This document shows positions 1 through 6,566 of a stretch of 7,662 nt of DNA, one piece after another. Source of the DNA: Planctomycetaceae bacterium (GTDB lineage: Bacteria > Planctomycetota > Planctomycetia > Pirellulales > Pirellulaceae). Every line of letters starts with the position of its first letter. The stretch's first letter is position 1. The notes beneath the pieces are model-generated. The model saw only the letters and a program-made list of their open reading frames with translations. It did not search any database and was not told the DNA's origin. The stretch spans positions 1-7,662 of the forward strand of contig DTSG01000502.1 of NCBI GenBank assembly GCA_012965455.1, written 5' to 3'. The position numbers were made by a program, and so were the translations under genes.

Positions 1-1
1 C

Positions 2-289
2 GCGACCGCCACAACCCACAACCTCGAGGACCTGCTTGTCCTATTATTGAATCAGCTGGACAAGAATTTCTCGCTTCTTAAATCAAAACAACTAGATATT
101 TCCACGCTCTGGAATTCACGTTGTATGTTAAACCATAGCGATATTTCGATCGCTATCGGGGAAACCGATCAGCAACCTCTTAACTATCAAGGTCGCTGTT
201 GTGGAGTTGCCAGTGATGGGGCTCTGCTAATCGAGATTGCCGGAGAAATTAAACCGTTTTATAGCGGCATTGTCCACAAGACGGTTTAA
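2..289 (+). CDS. birA: Biotin-protein ligase BirA, C-terminal part (5' end outside window)
   Basis: BirA activates biotin with ATP and attaches it to a lysine of biotin-dependent carboxylases in the cytoplasm, for example the acetyl-CoA carboxylase carrier protein. The frame is open from the first bases of the window to a TAA at 287-289, so about 95 residues of the C-terminus are seen. The first part (THNLEDLLVLLLNQLDKN) resembles the last helix of the catalytic domain. The end is the small SH3-like BPL_C domain: a tryptophan in STLW, then GRCCGVASDGALLIE and GEIKPFYSGIV. These align closely with the E. coli BirA tail, remembered as ...ISRGIDKQGALLLEQDGIIKPWMGGEIS. The biotin- and ATP-binding motifs lie upstream and are not visible, so activity and any N-terminal repressor domain cannot be judged. 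A TTG at 47 lies in frame but is internal to the conserved region and is not the start. Confidence 0.83.
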   Translation, partial: ATATTHNLEDLLVLLLNQLDKNFSLLKSKQLDISTLWNSRCMLNHSDISIAIGETDQQPLNYQGRCCGVASDGALLIEIAGEIKPFYSGIVHKTV

Positions 290-481
290 AGAAACTATTT
301 AGACAGTTGGCATAAAAAAAGAGAACGACTCGGCAAATCCCAGCGTATTGCTGGTAACCCTTTGAACGATACCGCTTTGACAACGAGCGTCTCCAGCGAC
401 ACCACCATTGTCGCCATTGAGACCAACCACCATTTCCTATTCACTAAAACATTATCAATTGAACATTGAACTTTTTCCGTT
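290..481. other. Intergenic region between birA and the fusion gene
   Basis: These 192 bases hold no convincing gene. A perfect five-base-pair inverted repeat (CCAGC at 340-344, GCTGG at 350-354) is not followed by a T-run, so it is not a good terminator. A TTGACA at 377-382 matches a -35 box, but no TATAAT-like box lies 15-19 bases downstream. The promoter of the next gene is presumably here but cannot be located with confidence. The bases just before the ATG at 482 (TTGAACTTTTTCCGTT) contain no Shine-Dalgarno sequence. Confidence 0.5.
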
Positions 482-3400
482 ATGACCACAAATCCTATAC
501 CTCCCACCACAGCATCGTCGTCTAGCAAGTTACAGACAGCGGAACTTATTGCCCTGTTCTGTTTTGTACTCTCCGGATTTGCGGCTTTGGTTTATGAAAT
601 TAGTTGGATCCGCAAAGCGAGCCTAGTCGTTGGTGCTACGTCTTATGCTGTTAGCACGGTGCTGGGGGTCTTTTTTGGCGGCTTAGCTATCGGCAGCTAT
701 TTGTTCGGGAAACGTACGCGTCAACAACGTACGCCCATTCGCTTATACGGAAAACTTGAGATCGGAGTCGGCATACTGTGCATTGTCTCCGTCTTTACTC
801 TGCCGTTGGTCGAATCTCTCTATTCATCATTGTATGATTCGATCCAGGGCGGACTGTTTGTGACTTTGCTTATTCGCGCTGCGCTTGTCAGTATTTGCTT
901 ACTACCTCCCACCATTCTCATGGGCGCGACATTACCGTTGTTCTGTCGACAATTCATCCGCCATAAGAACGGTGTCTTGAATTCGATCAGTTGGCTCTAT
1001 GGCCTTAACACACTCGGAGCTGCCGTAGGCGCGGCCGTTTGTGGATTCGCGCTGCTGCCAGCCATCGGAGTAAACGCATCGATTTTTCTTGCCGGCGGGA
1101 TCAGTATTGTCGTGGGCGGTATTATGCTCGTCGTGAAATTACCTGACACAGCTGCTCACGTTGAAGAAGAACAAACACCAGAGGAATCTGAGCAAACGAA
1201 GGACAAATCTCGCGCAATGGGAATTGTTTTCGCATTAAGTGGTTTTGCAGCGATTGGCAACGAGATAATCTGGACTCGGTTTCTAACCCTGATTCTCGAG
1301 AACAATGTTTACACTTACACACTCACCCTGACCGTCATATTATTGGGAATCGTTATAGGCAGCCTCTTGGCCTCGATGTTTACCAACGACCTGCGCAAAT
1401 CTATTTTTCGCTTTGGCGTATTGCAAATCGTAACGGGAATCGTGACGTTTGCCATCATCATGGCGCCGGCTGAAATTGTCTGGATCAATTTCATGGAGAA
1501 CATTGGAACTTCTAACATTAGCCAACAACTCATGCTCATTGGTCTGATCATGCTCGTCCCATCTATTTTGGCAGGCATGGCATTTCCCATTGGGATCCGT
1601 CTGGCGACTTCCGGTGTAACTAGCGCAGCGGCAATTGTCGGACGCCTGTCCGCTCTGAATACTTTTGGCGGAATCATCGGTTCCTTTGTCATCGGCTTCT
1701 TGGTACTTCCCAAGATCGGTCTTGAGAATGCAATCTCGCTAACTGCGGTTTGTAACGTTCTCGCTGGATTCCTCGTATGGATGAAACTTGACGAATCTAA
1801 AATACTGGAAAAACGGGTCGGTTGGATTCTATTAGTCGCTATCACGTTTATCGGAATTAAATTGACGAGTAACAGTCCTATAAGTGGAATTCTTGGTATT
1901 GAACGAACGCGCGTGCCCTATGACATGCTCAGGATGGGCCGCACTATTCCGACACTTGATGGAAACAACTTTGCCATGGTCGAAGGCGTAAATTCGTTTT
2001 TAACCGTGATCGAGAATGGCGATATCTTTGAACTGCATATCGACAAACAATGGCAAGGTAACTCCCAACGAACGCAACAGTTTATGGCCGGTCATATTCC
2101 GTCCATCGTACATGGGAACCCAAAAAATGTCTGTGTGGTCGGTCTGGGTACAGGGCAAACCGCCAAACGATTCTTGATGCATGAAATTGAACAACTTGAC
2201 TTAGTTGAAATCGAAGAAGGTCTCGAACCGCTGTTAATCCGCTTCTTTAACGGCGGCTGGCTCACCGAAGATAGTGTCGAACGCCAAACTACCGAAATCA
2301 ATCTCATTACCGAAGACGGCCGTAACTATCTAGCTCATACTTCAGCCAAATATGATATCATTTCAATCGAAGTTGGACAGGTTTTCCGACCAGGTATCGC
2401 GAATTTTTATACCCACGAGTTCTATCAGCAAACACGAGAGCGCCTCAATGACGGCGGTGTCATTTCACAATTTGTACCGATTGAATTCCTCGGGCTCAGT
2501 GAATTTCGCAGTGTTGTCCGTACGTTTGTGCAAACGTATCCAAATGCACAATTGTGGTACAACACTTCCGAACTGCTACTGCTTGGTCTCAACAGAGATG
2601 TTAATCAAGCCCAAGTCTTTACCAAAGATTCCATTAGTAATGCGATGAATCGAAATGACACTATCAGTAAGGATCTGGCCTACAACCACTGGGGTGGAAA
2701 ACAGCATCAACTGAACATCCCGACTGTCTTTCTTGCTGGATTTCTAGCCAATGGGCAAGACTTACGAGCAATGTGTGCCGACGGACAACTACTCGTCGAC
2801 GATAAACCCTTGCTCGAATACTCCTCACACCCCTATCTCGATTTTCACCGTCCTGTGCTAAATCAAATCCGCGATCACGTGTCGCCAGTAGACAATATTA
2901 TTGATGATATTGGACCAGCACTGTCCGCTCGTTGTCATGTCTTGCGAAACCACAATCTCGCTCAAATCGAAGCCGTCGCCTACACCGATACCGCCAAAGC
3001 ACTCTTTACCGTGGGACACTACGACGATGCCGTCGCCTTCATGAAACACGCCATCGTCATCCAACCCGATTACGCAACCGCGCATTTCGATTTAGCGAAT
3101 ATGCTGCAGAACATTCTGCGAATCCAAACGGAAGCAGGTGTAATCGATAATCAGGCAACCGTGCAAAGATATTCCGAAGATTCTAAGGCCCTGCTGTTCA
3201 GGACAACTCTAATCGATAACAACCATTGGGAAGCTCACAAGACCTTAGCCAATATTAACTTCTATCGTGACCACGACATCCTCAATGCCATTGACCACCT
3301 AGAAAACGTCATCCGTGTTACCGTTAACCCACCGTTAGGTGAAGACTATCTGAGCTCGCATCCAGATGACGTTGAGTCAATGCTATTTCTAGCGACGTTT

Positions 3401-3940
3401 TTGGCAATGTCGCCTGATCCTCATGTACAAGACGCACGTCGCGCTGAGGAAATCATAACGTCTGCATTGAATAATGATATCGATGCACTCAAGGCAACAC
3501 AACTCAAATCTACACTAGCAGCAGCTCGTGCTTTGCAAGGAGATTTTAAAGACGCCAGAAACATCCTCGTTGATGCCATGTCGACGCTCGATGAATATAT
3601 CAGCCAACTAGCAGTCTACCAAAATCGAAATCCAGATGAAGTGAAGCAGACCTACGCCGACTTTCGCACGGAACTTGATCTGCGTTATCAACGCTACTTG
3701 GCCAACAAACTCTATCTCAACAGCAGTATGGTCACCGCTCCGGCTCTGCCACAGAATAATACACCGCTGGATCTTAACAACCTAAATATTCCAGGACTAC
3801 CTGGGCTTCCGAGCGAGACAAACCCACTTGGCACGCCTGGTACCCTCGGGCAACCAGTTGTACCGGCAGACACGGAAACTCCTAAAACAAATAACCCTGG
3901 GTTGATTTTGCCAAAAACAAACGACAACCCGAATCAATAA
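482..3940 (+). CDS. Polytopic membrane protein fused to a spermidine-synthase-like domain and TPR repeats (1152 aa)
   Basis: This looks like a planctomycete member of the 'fused MFS/spermidine synthase' group. The substrate is unknown. Residues 20-220 and 246-436 are two homologous bundles of about six membrane helices. Each opens with an LSGFAA..xE.xW.R motif (30-44 and 252-266), joined by a charged linker (221-245). A further hydrophobic stretch lies at 446-461. Residues 480-702 form a Rossmann aminopropyltransferase-like domain: nucleotide loop VVGLGTG (552-558), acidic VEIEE (575-579), EDGR (611-614) and YDIISIE (624-630). PYLDFHRP (784-791) matches the [D/P]xLEFxxP segment that I recall after this domain in relatives. 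TPR-like helices follow at 831-876, with degenerate ones at about 914-944 and 962-997. A Pro/Asn/Gly-rich tail (1086-1152) ends the protein. The catalytic aspartates of true spermidine synthases are not conserved, so spermidine synthesis is doubtful. The start is the first ATG of the frame and places the first helix near residue 20; no ribosome binding site is visible. Confidence 0.85.
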   Translation: MTTNPIPPTTASSSSKLQTAELIALFCFVLSGFAALVYEISWIRKASLVVGATSYAVSTVLGVFFGGLAIGSYLFGKRTRQQRTPIRLYGKLEIGVGILCIVSVFTLPLVESLYSSLYDSIQGGLFVTLLIRAALVSICLLPPTILMGATLPLFCRQFIRHKNGVLNSISWLYGLNTLGAAVGAAVCGFALLPAIGVNASIFLAGGISIVVGGIMLVVKLPDTAAHVEEEQTPEESEQTKDKSRAMGIVFALSGFAAIGNEIIWTRFLTLILENNVYTYTLTLTVILLGIVIGSLLASMFTNDLRKSIFRFGVLQIVTGIVTFAIIMAPAEIVWINFMENIGTSNISQQLMLIGLIMLVPSILAGMAFPIGIRLATSGVTSAAAIVGRLSALNTFGGIIGSFVIGFLVLPKIGLENAISLTAVCNVLAGFLVWMKLDESKILEKRVGWILLVAITFIGIKLTSNSPISGILGIERTRVPYDMLRMGRTIPTLDGNNFAMVEGVNSFLTVIENGDIFELHIDKQWQGNSQRTQQFMAGHIPSIVHGNPKNVCVVGLGTGQTAKRFLMHEIEQLDLVEIEEGLEPLLIRFFNGGWLTEDSVERQTTEINLITEDGRNYLAHTSAKYDIISIEVGQVFRPGIANFYTHEFYQQTRERLNDGGVISQFVPIEFLGLSEFRSVVRTFVQTYPNAQLWYNTSELLLLGLNRDVNQAQVFTKDSISNAMNRNDTISKDLAYNHWGGKQHQLNIPTVFLAGFLANGQDLRAMCADGQLLVDDKPLLEYSSHPYLDFHRPVLNQIRDHVSPVDNIIDDIGPALSARCHVLRNHNLAQIEAVAYTDTAKALFTVGHYDDAVAFMKHAIVIQPDYATAHFDLANMLQNILRIQTEAGVIDNQATVQRYSEDSKALLFRTTLIDNNHWEAHKTLANINFYRDHDILNAIDHLENVIRVTVNPPLGEDYLSSHPDDVESMLFLATFLAMSPDPHVQDARRAEEIITSALNNDIDALKATQLKSTLAAARALQGDFKDARNILVDAMSTLDEYISQLAVYQNRNPDEVKQTYADFRTELDLRYQRYLANKLYLNSSMVTAPALPQNNTPLDLNNLNIPGLPGLPSETNPLGTPGTLGQPVVPADTETPKTNNPGLILPKTNDNPNQ

Positions 3941-4082
3941 TTCGTTGTCACTGGGTACGTTTACATAGCGGCAAATATCATTCTCTTCTTGACGTAGCCG
4001 TCAGCTTTTCTGACAATCTGCTGCACATCTACTGCTTGCTGTTAAGTTTACGTTTGCACTGCGCAACAAAGGGTTCCGATTC
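3941..4082. other. Intergenic region upstream of the beta-helix gene
   Basis: There is no gene here. A small inverted repeat (GTCAG at 4000-4004, CTGAC at 4010-4014) has a CTTTT loop and no downstream T-run, so it is not a convincing terminator. AAAGGG at 4068-4073 lies nine bases before the ATG at 4083 and is a plausible, if imperfect, ribosome binding site. No clear promoter was found, so co-transcription with the upstream gene remains possible. Confidence 0.45.
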
Positions 4083-5006
4083 ATGATTCATTTGCCACCA
4101 CGATGGCCCAGCGTATGGATTGCCTCGTTTATTTTGACGAGCATCCTTGGCAACGCAATATCGAACCAAGCAATGGCGCGCGATTTATTTGTAAACAACG
4201 ACAGTGGCAGCGACAGTCATTCGGGACTGTCCGCAACATCGGTGGGAGGCAAGCAGGGGCCGGTGCGTACCATTGGCAAAGCTCTTCAAATCGCCAAGCA
4301 AGGTGATTCAATTCATATTACCAATACTGGTGTCCCCTATCAAGAAAGCGTTTCCATACAAAATGGTCGTAACAGCGGCTTGGTGGGCAAGAGTTTTCGC
4401 ATCCTCGGTAACGGCGCAACATTGGATGGCCGTAAAAAGATATCGTACGACCAATGGACCGCCGTCGGTAATCAAATCTATCAATTCAAACCACCGCGTA
4501 CATCTTTCTTCATCCTGTACATCGACAACCGACCAGCCACGCAAGTCGACGTTCCTACTGGAGCGAGTAAACTTCCACCGCTCGAAGAAATGCAGTGGTG
4601 CTTGCTCAAACGCAAAGTCTACTTTAAGCCGGCCAATGATCGACTACCCGATGCATTTGATGTGAGCTACACACACGCTCAAGTTGGAATTACGCTAGTC
4701 AACTGCCAGCACGTCGTGGTTGAAAACTTGATCGTCCAAGGTTTTCAACTCGACGGAGTCAACGTCCACGACAATGTATTTGGCGCTCGGTTACTCGAAA
4801 TAACATCACGGGGAAACGGTCGCAGCGGGATCAGCGTTGGCGGTGCATCGCGCGTTCAGATTGAAGCTTGCTTACTTGGAAACAATGGTGCCGCTCAACT
4901 GCGGACCGAAGGTCACAGCGTCACGACATTGAAAAACAACGACCTTATTGACACCAACCCTCTGGCTCCAGCGGTGGTCAGCGACGGTGGCACAATCATC
5001 CGCTAG
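4083..5006 (+). CDS. Secreted right-handed parallel beta-helix protein (307 aa)
   Basis: The product is probably an exported pectate-lyase-fold protein of unknown activity. Residues 1-32 look like a Sec signal peptide: Arg7, a hydrophobic core at about 11-22 and a plausible cleavage site after AMA (30-32). The mature protein opens with DLFVNNDSGSDSHSG (34-48) and continues through GPVRTIGKALQIAKQGDSIHI (59-79). This is the 'VxxxGxDxxxG...TIxxALxxAxxGDxI' entry segment of DUF1565/beta-helix proteins. Residues 202-290 show short beta-helix turns (ITLVNCQHVVVENLIVQGF, GVNVHDN, GISVGGASRVQIEACLLGNN, VTTLKNND). Such proteins often bind or cleave polysaccharides, but the catalytic Lys/Arg/Asp set of a lyase cannot be assigned by eye. 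At 307 residues it is short for a planctomycete beta-helix protein. AAAGGG at 4068-4073 supports the start. It ends in two consecutive in-frame TAG codons (5004-5009). The next gene converges on it 37 bases away. Confidence 0.77.
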   Translation: MIHLPPRWPSVWIASFILTSILGNAISNQAMARDLFVNNDSGSDSHSGLSATSVGGKQGPVRTIGKALQIAKQGDSIHITNTGVPYQESVSIQNGRNSGLVGKSFRILGNGATLDGRKKISYDQWTAVGNQIYQFKPPRTSFFILYIDNRPATQVDVPTGASKLPPLEEMQWCLLKRKVYFKPANDRLPDAFDVSYTHAQVGITLVNCQHVVVENLIVQGFQLDGVNVHDNVFGARLLEITSRGNGRSGISVGGASRVQIEACLLGNNGAAQLRTEGHSVTTLKNNDLIDTNPLAPAVVSDGGTIIR

Positions 5007-5043
5007 TAGCCGCCGCGAATGCTTGGTGTTTGTGCCTTGAAAT

Positions 5044-6060
5044 CTATTGGTCGCCAAGCTTTTCTAACTCACGTTTGCTGCGTAAATAGTAAACCACACC
5101 AATCATCGCCAGTAAGATTGTAACGATGCGGAAGCACAGCGCAATGGCTAAGCCATTACCGGCTGGCATGTCTGCCCGCACATATAACTCTTCAAACATC
5201 CATTCAAAACCACCCATGCCGCCGGGCAGGGGAATCGAGCCGGCGAGGTTGGAAACCGGCGAAATGACCAAGTGCTGTACGAAATCTGGGTGCGTGACAT
5301 TTAGCCCAACGGCCATGGCAAATACGCTAGCGGCAAACAAACAGTGAATCACAATCGTTAAACCGGTTAATGACAACAGCATCACAGGGCGACCTCGATA
5401 AATATTCACCGCCCGCAGTACTTTTTGCAGGATCGAGCCAGCCACGGGCAGTCGCGAGATGCGCTGTTGCATCGATTTTCCGGTAAGTACCGGAATAAGA
5501 ACTAACGCGATTGCCACGAGACCTGCTGATATCGAAGTAACCAGTGAAATATCAGCAATGGTATTTAACGCTGCGGTCGCATCGGCCGAACCGCTGCTAT
5601 TATCGGCGGAGGCGCCAGCAACGGCGGCAATCGCACAAACGACGGTGAGAGCATAAAGCCCCATAACGCGATCTAGCACGATCGATGAGACCGCCTCAGG
5701 TTTCTTCTCGGGACGTTCACGACTGATAAAGACCGCTTTGATTGCATCTCCGCCGAGTACTCCCAGAGAAAGAAAATTTGAAAAATAGCCGATGAATCCT
5801 AACCGAAATGAATCGCTTAGTTTAAATGGAATGTCCAGTGCTCGGACTAGAAAAAACCAACGCACGAAAGTCAGTGATAATCCGCCCAAGGCAATAATCA
5901 GGCTGAGCAACATCATCATGGCATTCCACTGCGAACGCTGGGTCCAAATCTCGCGAAAGCTTTCGGAGTTTTCACCAGTAGTTGCGCGGTACAGCAAAAA
6001 TCCAATGATCGAAATCGACACGGAATATTTAGCGATAGTAAATAGAAGTTTACGGTTCAT
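5044..6060 (-). CDS. Flippase-like membrane protein, LPG_synthase_TM/UPF0104 family (338 aa)
   Basis: This is an integral inner-membrane protein of the lysylphosphatidylglycerol-synthase transmembrane family (PF03706, YbhN-like). The family includes the flippase half of MprF and stand-alone proteins thought to move lipids or lipid-linked precursors. Numbering from the ATG at 6060, hydrophobic segments lie at about 8-24, 47-73, 86-104, 129-149, 170-193, 227-252, 262-280 and 302-325. Family motifs visible are FVRWFFLVRAL (65-75), GYFSNFLSLGVLGGDAIKA (91-109), VLDRVMGLYAL (128-138) and SIPLPGGMGGFEWMF (275-289). The cytoplasmic aminoacyl-transferase domain of true MprF is absent, so this is not a lysyl-PG synthase. 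The frame extends upstream to a GTG at 6150, which would add 30 residues. I chose the ATG because the extra segment is not typical of the family and Met-Asn-Arg-Lys just before the first helix is a normal N-terminus. No clear Shine-Dalgarno sequence precedes either. The gene is convergent with the beta-helix gene and divergent from the tRNA. Confidence 0.82.
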   Translation of the reverse strand: MNRKLLFTIAKYSVSISIIGFLLYRATTGENSESFREIWTQRSQWNAMMMLLSLIIALGGLSLTFVRWFFLVRALDIPFKLSDSFRLGFIGYFSNFLSLGVLGGDAIKAVFISRERPEKKPEAVSSIVLDRVMGLYALTVVCAIAAVAGASADNSSGSADATAALNTIADISLVTSISAGLVAIALVLIPVLTGKSMQQRISRLPVAGSILQKVLRAVNIYRGRPVMLLSLTGLTIVIHCLFAASVFAMAVGLNVTHPDFVQHLVISPVSNLAGSIPLPGGMGGFEWMFEELYVRADMPAGNGLAIALCFRIVTILLAMIGVVYYLRSKRELEKLGDQ

Positions 6061-6099
6061 GAATAGATATACGGTTACAAGTGGGATGTTGTGCAGCGG

Positions 6100-6126
6100 T
6101 TGACAGATGCCGTCAGTACTGATAAT
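6100..6126 (+). promoter_or_regulatory. Possible sigma-70-type promoter for tRNA-Ala
   Basis: TTGACA at 6100-6105 is a perfect -35 box and GATAAT at 6121-6126 matches five of six bases of a -10 box. The spacer is only 15 bases, shorter than the ideal 17. Transcription would start near 6133 and give a leader of about 65 bases before the tRNA at 6199. A perfect ten-base palindrome, TCAGTACTGA (6113-6122), lies between and partly over the two boxes. The call rests on pattern only. Confidence 0.4.
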
Positions 6127-6198
6127 TTCGAGTTTTGGAAAAGGTGGCACCTGTTAAGTTGTTTCGGCATTTCCATTGCCGTTTCTTTTAGCCAATGC

Positions 6199-6271
6199 GG
6201 GGGATTAGCTCAGTTGGGAGAGCATCTGGCTGGCAGCCAGAAGGTCAGGGGTTCGAGTCCCCTATCCTCCA
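6199..6271 (+). tRNA. tRNA-Ala (anticodon GGC)
   Basis: A complete 73-base cloverleaf can be folded by hand. The acceptor stem GGGGGAT (6199-6205) pairs with ATCCTCC (6264-6270) with a single G-U pair, followed by discriminator A at 6271. The D stem is GCTC/GAGC (6208-6211, 6220-6223). The anticodon stem TCTGG/CCAGA (6225-6229, 6237-6241) encloses the loop CTGGCAG, giving anticodon GGC at 6232-6234, which reads the alanine codons GCC and GCU. The T arm is AGGGG-TTCGAGT-CCCCT (6247-6263). The 3' CCA is not separately encoded: CTTTG follows the discriminator, so CCA would be added enzymatically. The gene diverges from the flippase-like gene and is followed by a strong terminator. Confidence 0.96.
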
Positions 6272-6307
6272 CTTTGCTCTGTGGCACTAGGTCGCAGGGT
6301 GCAGCAG

Positions 6308-6334
6308 ACCCCAGCACAACTGGGGTTTTCTTTT
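6308..6334 (+). terminator. Rho-independent terminator of the tRNA-Ala transcript
   Basis: CCCCAG (6309-6314), loop CACAA (6315-6319) and CTGGGG (6320-6325) form a six-pair GC-rich hairpin, extended by an A-T pair (6308 with 6326). The hairpin is followed directly by TTTTCTTTT (6326-6334). It lies 37 bases after the end of the tRNA and is the strongest terminator in the window. Confidence 0.88.
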
Positions 6335-6469
6335 GCGCGGGTAAATCATCTTGCGACTCGCTGCAGCCTCTTGCGGGCACGGTGGCCACGGCCTGCTGCT
6401 CCTCACGGTTGGCATTTCAATTTCCAAGCCGTCGAACAAATTCGGTAGATTGTCATCCTAAATCCACTG
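6335..6469. other. GC-rich non-coding stretch between terminator and enzyme remnant
   Basis: I find no supported gene on either strand here. Reading frames are short and resemble no family I know. The first 85 bases or so are noticeably GC-richer than the leader side of the tRNA and include a perfect palindrome GTGGCCAC at 6382-6389. An in-frame TAG at 6446-6448 lies upstream of the enzyme remnant, so that frame is closed and no longer gene survives on this side. Confidence 0.4.
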
Positions 6470-6556
6470 CCGCGGTTCACGCGAGTGTCAATTGGCTTGG
6501 AAGAGCCGGAAGATTTGATTGCCGATTTCAAGCAAGCGATCGCACGATGCAGTTAG
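6470..6556 (+). pseudogene. C-terminal remnant of a cystathionine gamma-synthase/O-acetylhomoserine sulfhydrylase family enzyme
   Basis: This frame reads PRFTRVSIGLEEPEDLIAD, then FKQAIARCS and a TAG stop at 6554-6556. It matches the conserved end of PLP-dependent Cys/Met-metabolism enzymes. E. coli MetB ends with RISTGIEDGEDLIADLENGF, and many O-acetylhomoserine sulfhydrylases end with RLSVGIED.EDLIADLEQAL. In these enzymes the leading Arg of the segment contacts the substrate carboxylate. Only about 28 codons remain. The frame closes upstream at a TAG (6446-6448), with no start codon or ribosome site, and the PLP-lysine region is absent. It therefore looks like the stump of a deleted gene, not a functional small gene. 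Its stop lies ten bases from the 3' end of the convergent DUF1080 gene, the spacing expected for two formerly intact convergent genes. The match is short but positionally consistent with the family terminus. Confidence 0.6.
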
Positions 6557-6566
6557 GACAGGTACG

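Noticed and set aside
340..354. Inverted repeat CCAGC-GTATT-GCTGG as terminator of birA.
   Set aside because: It has only five pairs and no T-run after it; the A-run on its left is too far away to serve as a minus-strand terminator.
377..405. TTGACA at 377-382 as promoter of the fusion gene.
   Set aside because: No acceptable -10 hexamer occurs 15-19 bases downstream (the region reads GACACCACC).
1315..1845. A 176-codon minus-strand frame inside the fusion gene.
   Set aside because: It lies wholly opposite the conserved second membrane bundle, and its composition is that of an antisense shadow. No family features were seen.
482..3940. Naming the fusion gene speE (spermidine synthase).
   Set aside because: Key aminopropyltransferase residues are replaced and the architecture is that of a transporter-like fusion, so the symbol would mislead.
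4204..4665. A 153-codon + strand frame overlapping the beta-helix gene.
   Set aside because: It is an out-of-frame shadow. The 4083-5006 frame has a signal peptide, a ribosome site and family motifs.
5007..5043. Bidirectional terminator between the two convergent genes.
   Set aside because: The 37 bases contain no clear GC-rich hairpin with a T-run in either direction.
6247..6271. tRNA-Ala 3' end as an attachment site of an integrated element.
   Set aside because: I see no second copy of this segment and no integrase gene in the window; the idea is kept only as part of the boundary finding.
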